Part shown: positions 1 through 10,660 of the stretch, piece by piece
How the letters are laid out: each line of letters begins with the position of its first letter
Numbering within the stretch: position 1 is the first letter of the stretch
Assembly: GCF_029227915.1 (NCBI RefSeq)
Contig: NC_079887.1
Span: 15,867,650 to 15,931,649, forward strand
Origin: Hydractinia symbiolongicarpus
Taxonomy: Eukaryota > Cnidaria > Hydrozoa > Anthoathecata > Hydractiniidae
DNA length: 64,000 nucleotides
Reading direction: 5' to 3'
Translations under genes and position numbers: made by a program
Notes under the pieces: generated by a model
Databases searched by the model: none
The model's input: only the letters and a program-made list of their open reading frames with translations
Told to the model about the DNA's origin: nothing

Positions 1-3000
1 TTTTTGAAACAAGGCCAAAGTCTTTCACTTTACTACTACCTTTGCTTGTGTAGCGTGGAAGGCTACCAGTCGTGTTCTCAACCATGTAATTGGAACGTCC
101 AGCAAATGCAGGTAGTGTACTAGACGTATCTGCATAACTACCTTCTGGTGTTTCCATTACATTATCAATGGTAACACTTTTTTGAAGCCATGGTCCAAAC
201 CAGTTCTAAAAACAAAACAGCAAAACATGTTCTTTAAGCATTCATTGCAAAAAATCAGAAATTCAGCCAGCAAGTAATAAATATTGTGCAACAGAATTTA
301 GCCAATCACAGCCAAAAAACTAAGCCTAAAAAAACACTAAGATAAATAATTTAGGGCTTTGATACAGTATTTTTTATTCAAGAACAAGAGAAAGAGGAAG
401 AAATTTAGGATGAAAATGAGACTAGTGAGATAATTGCAACATTCAGGTGCTTGCATACACTTTTACTTAAATTTTTTGTGGCGCATTTTTAAAGTCTATT
501 GTTATCACTTGCAGCTTAAAAACGTTACCTTTTTATGCTTACTCTTCGCACTCTTTCCCTCGTAAGAATTTGAAGAAGGTTCCGGAACTGATCCAGCTAT
601 TTCCGGAACTACTTTCTCTGGCACCACTTGAGAATTTGCAGTATCACTTTCTTTTGATTTATCAAATGAGTTCAACAAACCTGACATAACAATTTTGCGA
701 AATATAAGAGGATGGCGTATCTGTATGTACCGTGTGAATTGAACAAAAGCAATGAAGCAATCCTAAAGGGAAAGAGAAGTATTAATTTCAAATTATAACA
801 GATATTAAAAACATAAAGGCTTAGCAGTGTCTATTACATGATGAACATATAAGCATAAGTCCTTACATTATACTGATTGTATTACTTAGGTGTATTACGT
901 GCAAAAGGTAAAAAAAAAAGCAAAACTTAAGGATTACAAACATAATGTTAAGAACTTTATAAATAATGCTTTCAAATTTGGTCAGATTTTTTAAAATATG
1001 TTTATGCAACAGGTAGATTAACTGTTTTTATTCAAAAAACATTGAGAAATAGGAATGCAGAAAGTGTGTACAAATAAAGATGTGTACATGCCTGTACTTA
1101 TATCTACTTTAATTTGTAACTTCCACTATATGCATTTTTTAATGTATCATTTTTGCACTGATAGGTGTACAGCAAGTATAAAAGTAAACCCCTGTTAATT
1201 TGAGAATTATTTTGCTTTGATTTGGCGTTATTTTTAGTAGCGAGGCAATTTTAATAATTTTATTTTTATTTTTTATTTTTTAAATACACAAAAAAAAATT
1301 CTTAAAAAATAATTGTAATTATAATGCATTACCAAGTTTTTTGTTTCAATCACATCATTCCATGATTCTGTCATATTATTGTAAAATAAATGTCCAACCC
1401 AGCTGAGGATTAATTTCTCATTTTCATGCTTTTGTTCCACATATTCCTGTTGATTCAAAATATCATGTGCCACATTCGACATTCCTCTAATATAAGAGTG
1501 AAAATTTGATTCTTCACTTGACTTAGGGTACACAACTTGTGGAGAAGATACACAACACCCAAAGAGTGCATGCAGAAATTCCATAACTTCGCCTGGTTTT
1601 TCACCTTGAACGTACTTCTGGAACCAGATTTTTGAGCGAATAATATCGCTGTTAATAACGCGCTGCAAATATGCTTGCAGTAAGTAACGAAAGTGATCCC
1701 CTTTGATGCCCTTTATGCAATTTTGACAGTGGTGCTCGCAACCCAACATTTTTGCGATATTGACATAACAAAACAGCAATGATTCAAAATGTGATCGCAA
1801 CGTATTAAACAATTTTTGAGTATCTAAGGTTAGTTCCGTCAATTGGCATATCAAAAATAGTAAACTTCCACATACAGACCACAAACTTTGGTTTTTTACC
1901 AGCTTTTTCAACATTTTTAAAATATACGGTAATTTCAAGTCTCCATCTGCTGTTACAAAATCCAATATATCTGCTGGAATCTTTTCATTTAATTTAATAT
2001 TGGGAGGTGCACGATTGCTGTGCATTGATGCATGTGGATAATTCATGGTCGGAGATGGTTGCCTACTTTCTACTCCAATGTCAGGTAGAACACTTTTTCG
2101 GGGTGCAAACTTACTCAGGATACCTAACACAATGCAGTTATCCGCATCAAACCCATATCGTAAGAGTATTGTCTTCAGATAATTCTGCAAATATTGCAAT
2201 CCCCACTTGTATCCACTTAATGTCCAGTTTTCTAACATCATAACTTTGACAAGAGCTACATCAAAGTAAGTAGCTACATTATGACATTCTTCAGGAGGTA
2301 AAGACGGTGGCAATAGAGTTTGAGTTTCATTCTTTTTGGACATACCCATTCCCTTCTTAAGTAAAATCGGTGTGGCTAAAACTGATCCCAAAGGTGGGGA
2401 GTTACTCCACAAAGGATGCCATAAATTGCCACCTACTTGCAAACTGAAAGTAAGATCACTTTCAAACAAATTATGTACATTTGGTATTAGCGCCTGAATA
2501 AATAATTCAATCACGTTCAAATCAAGACCCAAGCCATCTTCACAACATTCCTGAGAAGCCTCTAGTAAAATCCAATGCAAAGTTGAAAATATTTTCGTTA
2601 CAGCAACAGAAAGTTTATCAGATAATCCTAACTGACGACGCTGTTCTAAGATTGCAGCACAACAGTGAATGACATATGGTAATGCGCCTTTAACAAATGT
2701 CCATTTTGGTATACTCTTAATAGCAGAGAACACATCAGGCACTTGAACTTTTAGTTCTTTTGTCTTGTCTCCACATATCATTCGTTCCAGTGCCTAAATG
2801 AAAATGTATAGGGAAAGTAAAACTAAATAGAATCCCTATTTTGCAACCATTAGAAATTTATTTACAAACTGGTTTCGTGACAACAAAGATGCTGTTTAAT
2901 CTTTTCTTTGCATATTGTTAGTAGTAGTTGGATTTAAGCACTTGCTAGTATACAAAACATAATGAAATATCCATCTAGTTGGAGATGTCATGCACTTTTA

Positions 3001-3408
3001 GTTTTTAATCAAAAATTGATTTATTTAACAATGCTTTGTTTTTGTCAATATTGTACTCTTTACAGTATTATACAATGTCTTTACAATAACTTTACAATAT
3101 TATACTTTTCTTCTTCCTTAGTCCTTAAAGATGTGTAAAATATTTATAACCAATGTATTTGACTTTTTAGCATAATTTCTGTCAAATGATACTACACCTT
3201 TTTTTCAAAAAAAGCTGTGCATACAATAATTATTGATTATATTTTCGTTATTTTAAAATGTTAACATCTGCAAGTAAAATAACAAGTTAATAATAAATTA
3301 AATTTTGACATAAAAATTATAGGAATGCATAAATTGAGAGCCAAACTTACTACGCATGTTGCCTCATAACCTGAGTGGCCAGAATGAAGCTTTGACTTCA
3401 ATGCACCT
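1..3408 (-). CDS. UNC80: UNC80 homologue, N-terminal part (4 exons, partial)
   Basis: UNC80 is a very large scaffold that links the sodium-leak channel NALCN to UNC79 at the neuronal plasma membrane. Read on the minus strand, four exons splice in frame: 3351-3408, 1333-2793, 529-762 and 1-205, about 650 codons. Each has a pyrimidine-rich acceptor ending in AG and a GT donor (GTAAGT at 3350, GTAATG at 1332, GTAACG at 528). The first two join to give a G-Y-E-A-T-C-V-A-L-E-R block matching the family's QYEASCVSFER region. Next come the conserved ALPYVIHC, DKLSVAVTK and LHWILLEA segments. MLGCEHHC and VMEFLHALFGCC match the conserved cysteine-bearing block, and the third exon matches the family's ALSALLDSAEK helix. 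The first coding exon (the family's basic N-terminus and FLWRQT segment) was not found upstream, and the gene continues past base 1. The low-complexity insert of vertebrate UNC80 is much shorter here. Assignment is from remembered family sequence but consistent over all exons. Confidence 0.9.
1333..2793 (-). CDS. UNC80: UNC80 large exon 3
   Basis: This single 1461-nt exon (487 codons, phase 0 at the 3' end) holds most of the recognisable UNC80 N-terminal homology. The reading frame runs on past the GTAATG donor at 1332 to a stop near 1273, so an unspliced reading would add a false tail. The exon is bounded on the other side by a TTTCATTTAG acceptor just above 2793. A stretch rich in Ser and Pro around 2000-2080 is the probable linker between the two conserved helical blocks. 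Confidence 0.88.
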
Positions 3409-3713
3409 CTAAAACAAAATATTTTTGAGTAAAACTAGAATGACAGATAATATAGATCAAATACACTTAAATTTTTAAACAGATATTAAAAAGAAAAAAT
3501 AATAAGAGCACGTAAGAGAAACAAAATTAAGAAGGCAAAGATATAAAAAACAAGTGTTTCTCCCTAAAGAGTGGTTAATTTCCTTCTAATGGCAATATAA
3601 AAAATGTGTAATAAACCAAAAAGAAACTAGCTTTTTACAACTTCACGATTCTTAATAATAGTGATAGTAAATCTTGACAAATGTGTCATACTAAGAAATA
3701 TATGGATATATAC

Positions 3714-3814
3714 AGGGTGTTAGCTAAGTAGTTATAGACATGGGAGTACGACCACAGTTTTAGTTAACTATAACTTTGCTCACACCCCCATGTCTATGAC
3801 TACTTGTACACCCT
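3714..3814. repeat. Short foldback / MITE-like element with a competing hairpin
   Basis: A 101-bp segment begins AGGGTGTTAGCTAAGTAG and ends with the imperfect reverse complement (CTACTTGTACACCCT). The arms are about 28-30 nt. A second inverted repeat overlaps it: 3740-3763 pairs imperfectly (about 19 of 24) with 3840-3863, so two mutually exclusive hairpins can form. No convincing target-site duplication flanks the 101-bp unit. Probably a non-autonomous DNA transposon or a terminal fragment of a larger one. Confidence 0.5.
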
Positions 3815-3963
3815 TCAGCTTCGCTCTATGACATCACATGTAAAACTGTGCTCGTACCCTCATATGGTGTTTTGGAGATATTACAAAACACATATGGCCA
3901 TTTACGTGTAAAGTGCTATTTTTTGTTGTTTGGGAGGGTCTGCAAGTGTATGTTTATGGTATT

Positions 3964-4176
3964 ATGGTATAGAATGAAGTATTTCCAGCTTCAATGATGT
4001 ACAACAGTGGCTCGTTAGAGATAGTTGAGAACTTCTGTTACTTAGGTGATATGTTGGGCAGTGAAGGGGGTGTTGGAAGAAGTGTTACTTGCAGGATAGG
4101 TTCTGCTTGGAAAAAGTTCAGAGAGTTACTTCCTTTGTTGACTAGCAGAGTCTTGTCAATTGACTTTAAAGTCATT
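3964..4176 (+). pseudogene. LINE reverse-transcriptase scrap (RTE-like family copy 1)
   Basis: The plus strand encodes a fragment (MMYNSGSLEIVENF, YLGDMLGSEGG, WKKFRELLPLLTSR) almost identical to part of the LINE ORF at 10661-11940. It covers only the segment after the RT catalytic core, lacks both ends of the element, and stops abruptly after 4176, where Polinton sequence begins. It is a broken copy without a 3' tail, so it is more likely rearranged than simply 5'-truncated. Confidence 0.85.
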
Positions 4177-4201
4177 GTTTAATCCATTCATTTAATTTAC
4201 A

Positions 4202-4402
4202 TTATACATTAGAAACAATAAAGTACGTTTTTATCATCGAGTAACCACTTTATTGAAAGGTATGTCTTATGAAAAATTGTTGGACATAGAATAACAATTA
4301 TTCAAAATGATATTTATATTTAGTTTCAAGTAGTTTTAATAAGTATTCGGTTTTACCACATGCGGTTGCACCAACAAACATTGCACTATGAGGAAATTTT
4401 GG
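4202..4402 (-). pseudogene. Polinton packaging ATPase fragment (FtsK/HerA, A32-like)
   Basis: On the minus strand, 4349-4372 encodes a Walker A P-loop (GATACGKT) preceded by FPHSAMFV. After a frameshift near 4300 comes a block (VILCPTIFHKTYL) typical of the strand following the P-loop in Polinton ATPases. In this family the enzyme pumps the genome into capsids. The fragment is too short to include Walker B and is cut off at about 4200 by the adjoining LINE scrap. It lies outside any long ORF. Identification rests on the P-loop, its flanks and the Polinton context. Confidence 0.75.
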
Positions 4403-4459
4403 AAAGTCTAAATATATATTTAGTACATAATATCAACAAATGCACCATTTAAAATGTTA

Positions 4460-5651
4460 ATTTAGGAATCCATGAATAGATAGATATAACACTGCAGATA
4501 ACCACCAGCTCCAGCTGTCTTTGTAAAAGCAAGAATAACACCTTCTGAAGCATTCTCAATACATCTACCTGTTCCATGTAGTGTGTTATCATTGGATGAT
4601 CTGAAATCCAACCACAATCCAAATTGTTTTGTGTAATAATCTACCATTCTCATATCAAATGCATTTAACTCATGTTGTGCTGAGCCATGTTGTTTTAATC
4701 TACCAGCATTAAAGTGTTTCTTTATTTCATCCCATTGGTGATAGCTTTTCATCCCCTGTGCATATAATTGATTAGATTTTCCTTCAACAGATAACTCAAC
4801 GTTGGTAATTTAAGGGTTGTAGAATTCTTCAGTGTCTCTTGCCCAATCAGTCTCTTGTAAACAGCATTAGAATACCTTTTAGACTCTTAGCTGGCAAGTT
4901 GAAATTCATATTCCATACCGTATCACCATCTTTTAGATCAACATGTCTGTGTCTTAAAATTCGGTATACAAAATACTTGTCTTCATATATTAAGGTTTGA
5001 TTTCAGATGCCAATCTTGAATTAGAAATTACATCAAACTCCAATGAGATGTTGCTAATTATGTATGTAGCGTCCGTCTTATCACTCTTAATCACTTTATT
5101 GTATTCATTTAACATTAGTTCGTATGAAAGCATACCCGCTAGTCCAGACTGATAGAAGGAGATAGAACTTTACAGCATTTCAAAATTTAGTGGAATACAA
5201 AACTTATTACCAAATGCTGTAGATATTGCTTCATCTCCAGTATTGGCCACTTTGTCTCCTGAACCAATTCGATATTTAATAGAATTTTCAGTTTTTCCAT
5301 TTCCTTTAATAACAATACCTTAAAATATAGCCTTTCGTATTTCAGAATATGCCATTTCCCCCTTATAACTTTTTTCTTAATAATGACCCTTCCAACATTT
5401 TAAACCAATGTTCTGTTCAAATCATCGGTTGAATTAAAAGTAATATCAAATGTTAATCTGGTTGTTCCTGGGACTATGACATCAGTATCCGTCAAATTTG
5501 GAAACCGTACATTTAACATCTCATTTATTCCAATAGTAGTTGGATTATTAGTTACAACAATTTTTTGTTTCCTCTTTAATTTCAAAAGCATTTCTACGTG
5601 ATCTATTAGGTTTAGTTTTTCTCCTGTGGTTGTCATTATATATTTATACAA
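4460..5651 (-). pseudogene. Polinton capsid-type protein, frameshifted
   Basis: Two recognisable open pieces lie at 5400-5651 (N-terminal, beginning at a Met near 5651) and 4462-4752 (C-terminal). Shorter open segments in changing frames lie between them, so one gene has taken several indels. The C-terminal piece carries LWLDFRSSNDNTLHGTGR followed by an I-E-N-A-S-E-G motif, a conserved end of a structural protein in cnidarian Polintons. I read it as the probable jelly-roll major capsid protein, but that identity comes from memory of the family and was not tested. It is clearly non-functional. Confidence 0.6.
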
Positions 5652-5990
5652 TAGGAAAAGTTAAATATAATATAATCTATTATACCATTTCTCATAGTTT
5701 TGTATAAAATATTAGTTGGCTCGAATATTATTGTATCACCAAATGAAACATCTTTCGATGTGTATCCAGTATGAAGGGTATTGGATGGATTTCCATTATG
5801 GAGGTTATCTGTTGTAGAGAGAGCATCAGTGGAGAAAGTAAATGAATTTTTAGATAGCAGAAGATCAACGTAATTGTCAGTATTTACTCCTAATATGTTG
5901 TGAAGATAGTAATCAAACTTTTTTATTCCACCCGCAATTATAGATTTTCTAGTTAATGTACTATAATTTATTCTACTGCTGATTATTATT
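5652..5990 (-). pseudogene. Second Polinton capsid-region ORF (possible minor capsid)
   Basis: The minus strand holds an open stretch of about 110 codons without a convincing start Met. It includes KSIIAGGIKKFDYYL, a Ser/Thr-rich middle and TIIFEPTNILYK. It sits directly upstream of the capsid-type gene, where Polintons often carry a minor capsid or penton protein. There is no motif I can use to prove that. A stop-containing run lies at its 5' side near 5990. Confidence 0.4.
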
Positions 5991-6311
5991 ATTAATCATA
6001 TTTATACAGGTTTACATCTTCAGTATGATATAATATATCTGCACTGTTATCAACGAGTGACCTGTTAAAACAAAAATAAACAAAGTAAACAAAGAGCCAA
6101 AAATTGTTTTTTGTTTTTAAATAATATATATAAAATTATGAGAATGTTAGAAAAAAAGAAATAAAAGAAAATAAGAATCAAATAGCAGACTATGAACAGA
6201 AAAATCAGCAAAAATGGGAATTAGAAAAAATTTGAGTTTATAGGTTTTTGCAAATCTATACCTTTTGAAATGTCATCTATTACAATATACATTTTCTGAG
6301 TTATATAATAT

Positions 6312-7474
6312 AATGAATAGAATTTATAAATACGATCCTAAAATATCCGGGTTTATGAACCAAACGGTGGAAAATACTTACAACAAATCAAAGCAAGGAC
6401 CTATACATACAAAATATAGTTTTCGGAGAATGTAGGTGACATTGAGAGTTTCAAGAGTAAGTTTCCAAACATATTTACCAACTATGAGGTAGGAGCAGTT
6501 AGGGCAGGAGATCCAACATTTAACTATTTGGAAAACCAACTCATTCAGACTATGGCAGACACAATTAAATTCTGCATTATTTCTATCAACAAGCGTATGT
6601 GGAATATCACGCGAGCATCTAAACTCAGATCATCCTTTTGCTAAAAGCATATACAGATTCCATGTTTATTATCACATTTGACGTATATTTAAAATACTGG
6701 AAGCCTATCTACCATATTAACAAGGATTTTCTGCTAGTAATAATACATTCACTAGGGATAAATATCTGCAATGATGTAGAGAATATGGTGTTGACAGCAA
6801 TTATAATACATGGAGAAATGAAAACTATATGAGTTCATAGTAAAGTAAGGGACCAGAATATAACAACACACCTGGTGATTCATATTATGATCCCAACAGT
6901 TTTGCTAGGTGTATTATAGAACATTCAAGGGGTTTAAAAACAATTTGTGTACAAAAGCTTAGTGAATCCATTAGAGCCTATTTATACATACTACTAACAT
7001 CCCAAACTTCAACAAGATCCAGTATTCTGGGTAATTCAGGTCCAGCATTGGATTGTCAACAAGTGTTTCTGAATAACTTTGAAAACATAATTAATAGACA
7101 TGTGGATATAGCAGAGGACATTAAAAGATTCCAGGATACACTACAAATGCTAGAAGTAAAGTTGAGTATGTTGTTGGTGAGAATGTGTATATATTACCAA
7201 GTATAATGAACCTTAGAATTGGGAAAGTGAATAACTATAATAATAAGTTAATACCGAAAAGAAACCGGATCCAAAACCTATACCAAAAGAAAAGAAACCA
7301 GATCCAACTACACCAAAGAGAAAGAAACCAGATCTCATACCACCAAAGAAGACAGATTCTACAATTCCAAAGAAGAAGACTACTGATAATACAAAATCAG
7401 AAGTACCGACAGGTAAAATAACTAAGGAGGAGGAGAAAATAGCTGTAATTTTGACTATAACTACTGTTTTTTAA
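6312..7474 (+). pseudogene. Polinton ORF of unknown role with Lys/Pro-rich tail
   Basis: Plus-strand coding remnants run from a Met near 6312 through several frames. A conserved-looking segment at about 6900-7180 includes NNFENIINRHVDIAEDIKRF. From about 7240 to 7474 the natural frame is a Lys/Pro-rich tail with recurring KKPDP-type units; the longer ORF overlapping it at 7185-7421 is a shifted shadow. The gene lies just before the integrase on the same strand. Probably a structural or DNA-associated Polinton protein. At least three frameshifts or stops are present. Confidence 0.45.
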
Positions 7475-7491
7475 CTGCTTATATTATAAGA

Positions 7492-8366
7492 ATGAATGAT
7501 AAATTCAATCAGATTTACTACTCTGATTCCGGCTACTGGAGAGGTACAAGTGCAATAAGTAAGTTGGCTAAAAAAGCCGGTACAACTAATGAAGAAGCAG
7601 AAAAATGGCTACTGAAACAACCACTGTATCAAATATATCTACCAGCACCAAAGTATGTTCCGAGACCCAATTCCTCATATTCTAATGATATTCACCAGGT
7701 AGATGTCTTGTATGATAAGTACAAAAGAACTAACTAGTAAAAACTCAAAAGAAACTGCTGAAGCCTTTGATTGGATAATGTTAATACGGAACTAAAGTTC
7801 CCCAAAACATTGATTTGTGATGCTTATTGATTATTGAGTTTTATGGTGATGTTACCAAACTTATGAACAAGCATAATGTAATAATACAATGTGGTGATCC
7901 CAGCCAACATAGAAGTCAAGGTATTGTTGAACGATTTAGTAGAACATTAGCAGATGGACTATTTAGTTATCAATACCATAGGGAGTTTGTAGATCCATCA
8001 AAAAGTAACAGAGAATGGATTGGTAGATTGCAAACTGTAGTTAGTGCTTTGAATAACGAAAAAAACAGACTAATTGATATGAACCTGTAGATTCGATAAA
8101 ACATACCCTAGTGAAACAAGAATTTTTACAGCCCATCAAAAGTGATAATAACACATTGCTATGAGCCTGGTGAATTGGAAGGACAAATTTATAAAGGTGA
8201 AAAATGAAAACGATTTACTGACCCAATATGGTCGATGGATGTATATAAAATAAAAGATAGATACATTAAACGTAATCAACCAACGTTATATTATTTGGAT
8301 GGTGGTCCTAAGAGATCCTTTGTTTTTGAAGAGCTTCAGCCCATTTTCTTTCTATTTCCTTTTGCC
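7492..8366 (+). pseudogene. Polinton integrase (retroviral-type DDE), frameshifted
   Basis: The integrase inserts Polinton DNA, giving 6-bp duplications. The N-terminal piece (7492-7737) contains SGYWRGTSAISKLAKKAG, then LYQIYLPAPKYVPRPN and a DIHQVD motif, which holds the first Asp of the catalytic core. The second piece (7827-8090) holds CGDPSQHRSQGIVERFSRTL, the region with the catalytic Glu (V-E-R-F). The C-terminal chromodomain-like end (DPIWSMDVYKI, YYLDGGPKRSF) lies at about 8220-8330 in yet another frame. Sequence between 7737 and 7827 is scrambled, so the catalytic centre is incomplete. Family assignment is strong because all three conserved blocks occur in order. Confidence 0.85.
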
Positions 8367-8990
8367 TAGATTGTGTTTTTAATTGTGGAATTATTTTTGC
8401 ATAATTATTCATACCTAATGCTTGGAATATCTTTTTTAGTGTAAAGTAATAGTTTATAAAGCTTTTTTTCTTATTTGGTTTGTACTTATTGTATAAGCGA
8501 CTTATGACAGTAAATAGATGTTGTACTCGATTACATTCCTCTATTGTTAGATGTGCAAACGGTTGATTCATTAATGTGAAATAAATGTAGAATATACTAT
8601 TTTTATAGGACATCAACTTGTTCTTCTTTAATAGGGATTCTAGTATGGAGATACTGAGTGGTATAACATAATTGTATACTACAAAGTTTCTATCACATCA
8701 TCAGATACCACTTGATCATGCATACATAGGAACTGTTTTAGGATCACAGTGAAATTCCCATTCCTCTTGTATAAATGCACTTTTTTCGAAATGTACAACT
8801 TTCAAAAACACTGTATGAATTTATATAAACAGGAATATCACTAACTACACCACATTTTAGACAAACTAGTGTCTGTTTACACAAAGATGGCAGCAGGCGA
8901 GTTAAAAAACACAACATGACGTGAAATATATGATCAATGTTTTGAAGAATTAACATCGGAAGGGCTGTTTTCAAGCATCTGAGACCGTAG
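8308..8990 (-). pseudogene. VLTF3-like late transcription factor remnant in the Polinton
   Basis: The minus strand holds pieces in three frames: an N-terminal zinc-ribbon-like CLKCG at about 8840-8860, a middle block with YKRNGNF and VVSDDVIETL near 8700-8790, and a C-terminal block at 8308-8616 with INYYFTLKKIFQALGM and IIPQLKTQ. In poxvirus-type VLTF3 proteins of large DNA viruses and related elements, a CxxC ribbon is followed by a YKR-x-NHF motif and later a Y-x-F-x-L helix before I-P-x-L-K. That order is kept here. It overlaps the integrase end tail-to-tail. Frameshifted and inactive; the assignment is tentative. Confidence 0.5.
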
Positions 8991-9107
8991 AAATTTGAAA
9001 TTTATATTTTCTAGAAAATATCATAGGCCATTCTCATGGAAACTCTCACATAAATTTCTCAATTTGGGTTCAAACAGACACAATTGCAAATTTCTAGCTA
9101 ACACCCT
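8991..9107. repeat. Probable right terminus of the Polinton
   Basis: Read inward on the minus strand from 9107, the sequence starts AGGGTGTTAGCTA and runs as a non-coding stretch into the start of the VLTF3-like gene, as expected for a Polinton terminal repeat (these begin with AG). The same 13 bases, in inverted orientation, start the foldback at 3714. The next bases differ and no matching 6-bp flanks are present (ATATAC left, CACATA right), so the pairing is unproven. Confidence 0.45.
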
Positions 9108-10660
9108 CACATAGTCTTAAAATAAATGAATATGAAAGTTTATCTTCAGATTTTATAAGTTTCGCTACCAAAAGCAGTCATGTGATCCTTAAAAAATATT
9201 TTCCTGGTTTCAAAACTATCTAAACATTATTAATGCATAAATATTAAAAAAGTGATATAATTACCATAAAATTGATCTGCCAAAATGACACTTGTTTGCT
9301 CGTCCCAGGCCTCTTAATTTTTTTGCTGACGACCTCATAACTTGGGATGTGCATGTTGGTTTGCAATCAAATTTGGTGAGTAAACATATAGGGCTTATAC
9401 AAGCTTACCCACAAAATTTAACCACAACAGCACTAAAAACTGCATTGTCATGCATTTTTAATAAATATGATATTATCAACAAAACAAACTTTACTCTAGT
9501 GACAATACTCAGGAAGACACTCCTGTAACAAAAACATGTTATATTTGTATCAATGATTCCAAAAGTATATTCTCTAACCTTGTTTGTTGCCATAAGTATT
9601 CTTGCAACTTCAATGGTAAAATAGAAGATGTGCTTGTGTTTTTTAAATCATTCAATACCATTTTTTTTATCTAAAATCACACAAATAGGTAAACTGAAAC
9701 TATTCTACAGAAACAGGCAAGCCAGGCTACCTACATAAAGCTAGATTTGTTCACATTTTAAAATTATTTATTTTTATTTTTGGTGTTAGGTTGGAGTGCC
9801 ATGCACATATACACCATTATAAGGTTGCCATATAAAGTCAAAATGTGCCACGACACTAATCATTTTTTCAGTGTGAATTTACCATTAGTATCAGATACAC
9901 AGTAAATATGTTTACGTGATATGTTTACAAAAGCTCACAGAACTTCGCATCATTTTTCAGTGCACACATTCTTGTAGGTAAAAAGAAGGACAGAATGGGA
10001 TAAAGTGGCTTATTAAAATTTACTGTGATTATTTGGAAGCACAAATTCCAAAAGGCATCAAAATTATTTTTTTAACCATATTCGCTATATCTTGAAAAAA
10101 AAAGTCAAATAAACCCATTTAAATGGGTTTATTTGACTTCTGTTGTCTGTTGTTTACATTTTCTACCTACAGGAATGTGTTTGCATGTCCATTGTTCTCA
10201 ACATGAAATCAAAGCATTAGGCACAAAAAGCATGGCAAAAAGATGACAGATCAGTTGCTTTTCAATTTAAATAAAAATTAGAAAAAACTTGTACATCCTG
10301 AGAAATCCTAATGAATACAAACAAAAATGCTGGTCACAAACTACAGGGTCACATCAATCAATACTTAGGGGAACTTTTATTTGGTGTCGTATACAACTTA
10401 AGTGCATTGTGCATGACAATGCCACATATCTACATCATTTGATGATCACACTGCTGGAAGTAATTGTTTCTCTCTTAAAATAAGGGAGAGTTTATTCATA
10501 CTACAAAATAGTCCATAGCTGAAAAACAATATTACATCAGTGCAATTATCAGTTTGTTTATTACATTGTATTTTTTTACATAAATTTAAGTTCACATTTA
10601 CATAGGTTACGGAAAATACAATTCAAATTAATTACACAAGGGTATATTCAAACTAAAGTC
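9108..10660. other. Non-coding interval with a 38-bp perfect palindrome
   Basis: No supported gene; the short ORFs here lack family resemblance and splice context. Position 10102-10139 is a perfect palindrome with no spacer (AAGTCAAATAAACCCATTT followed by its reverse complement), flanked on the left by an A-run. Confidence 0.7.

Larger units (their letters stand above)
4190..9107. mobile_element. Decayed Polinton/Maverick element
   Basis: Polintons are large self-synthesising transposons encoding an integrase and virus-like capsid and packaging proteins. Remnants lie in this order: packaging ATPase (-), capsid-type protein (-), a second capsid-region ORF (-), an ORF of unknown role (+), integrase (+) and a VLTF3-like protein (-), followed by a probable terminus ending at 9107. 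Every ORF is interrupted by frameshifts or stops. The protein-primed DNA polymerase and the protease were not found, and the element (about 4.9 kb) is far shorter than the usual 15-20 kb, so it is an internally deleted, inactive copy. The left end is missing or replaced by LINE sequence at about 4176-4190. Confidence 0.85.

Noticed and set aside
2007-2243. 78-codon plus-strand ORF
   Set aside because: Lies antisense to the conserved UNC80 exon; no independent support.
7185-7421. 78-codon basic ORF as an independent gene
   Set aside because: The neighbouring frame gives a coherent Lys/Pro repeat (KKPDP units) continuous with the Polinton ORF; the listed frame is a shifted reading of it.
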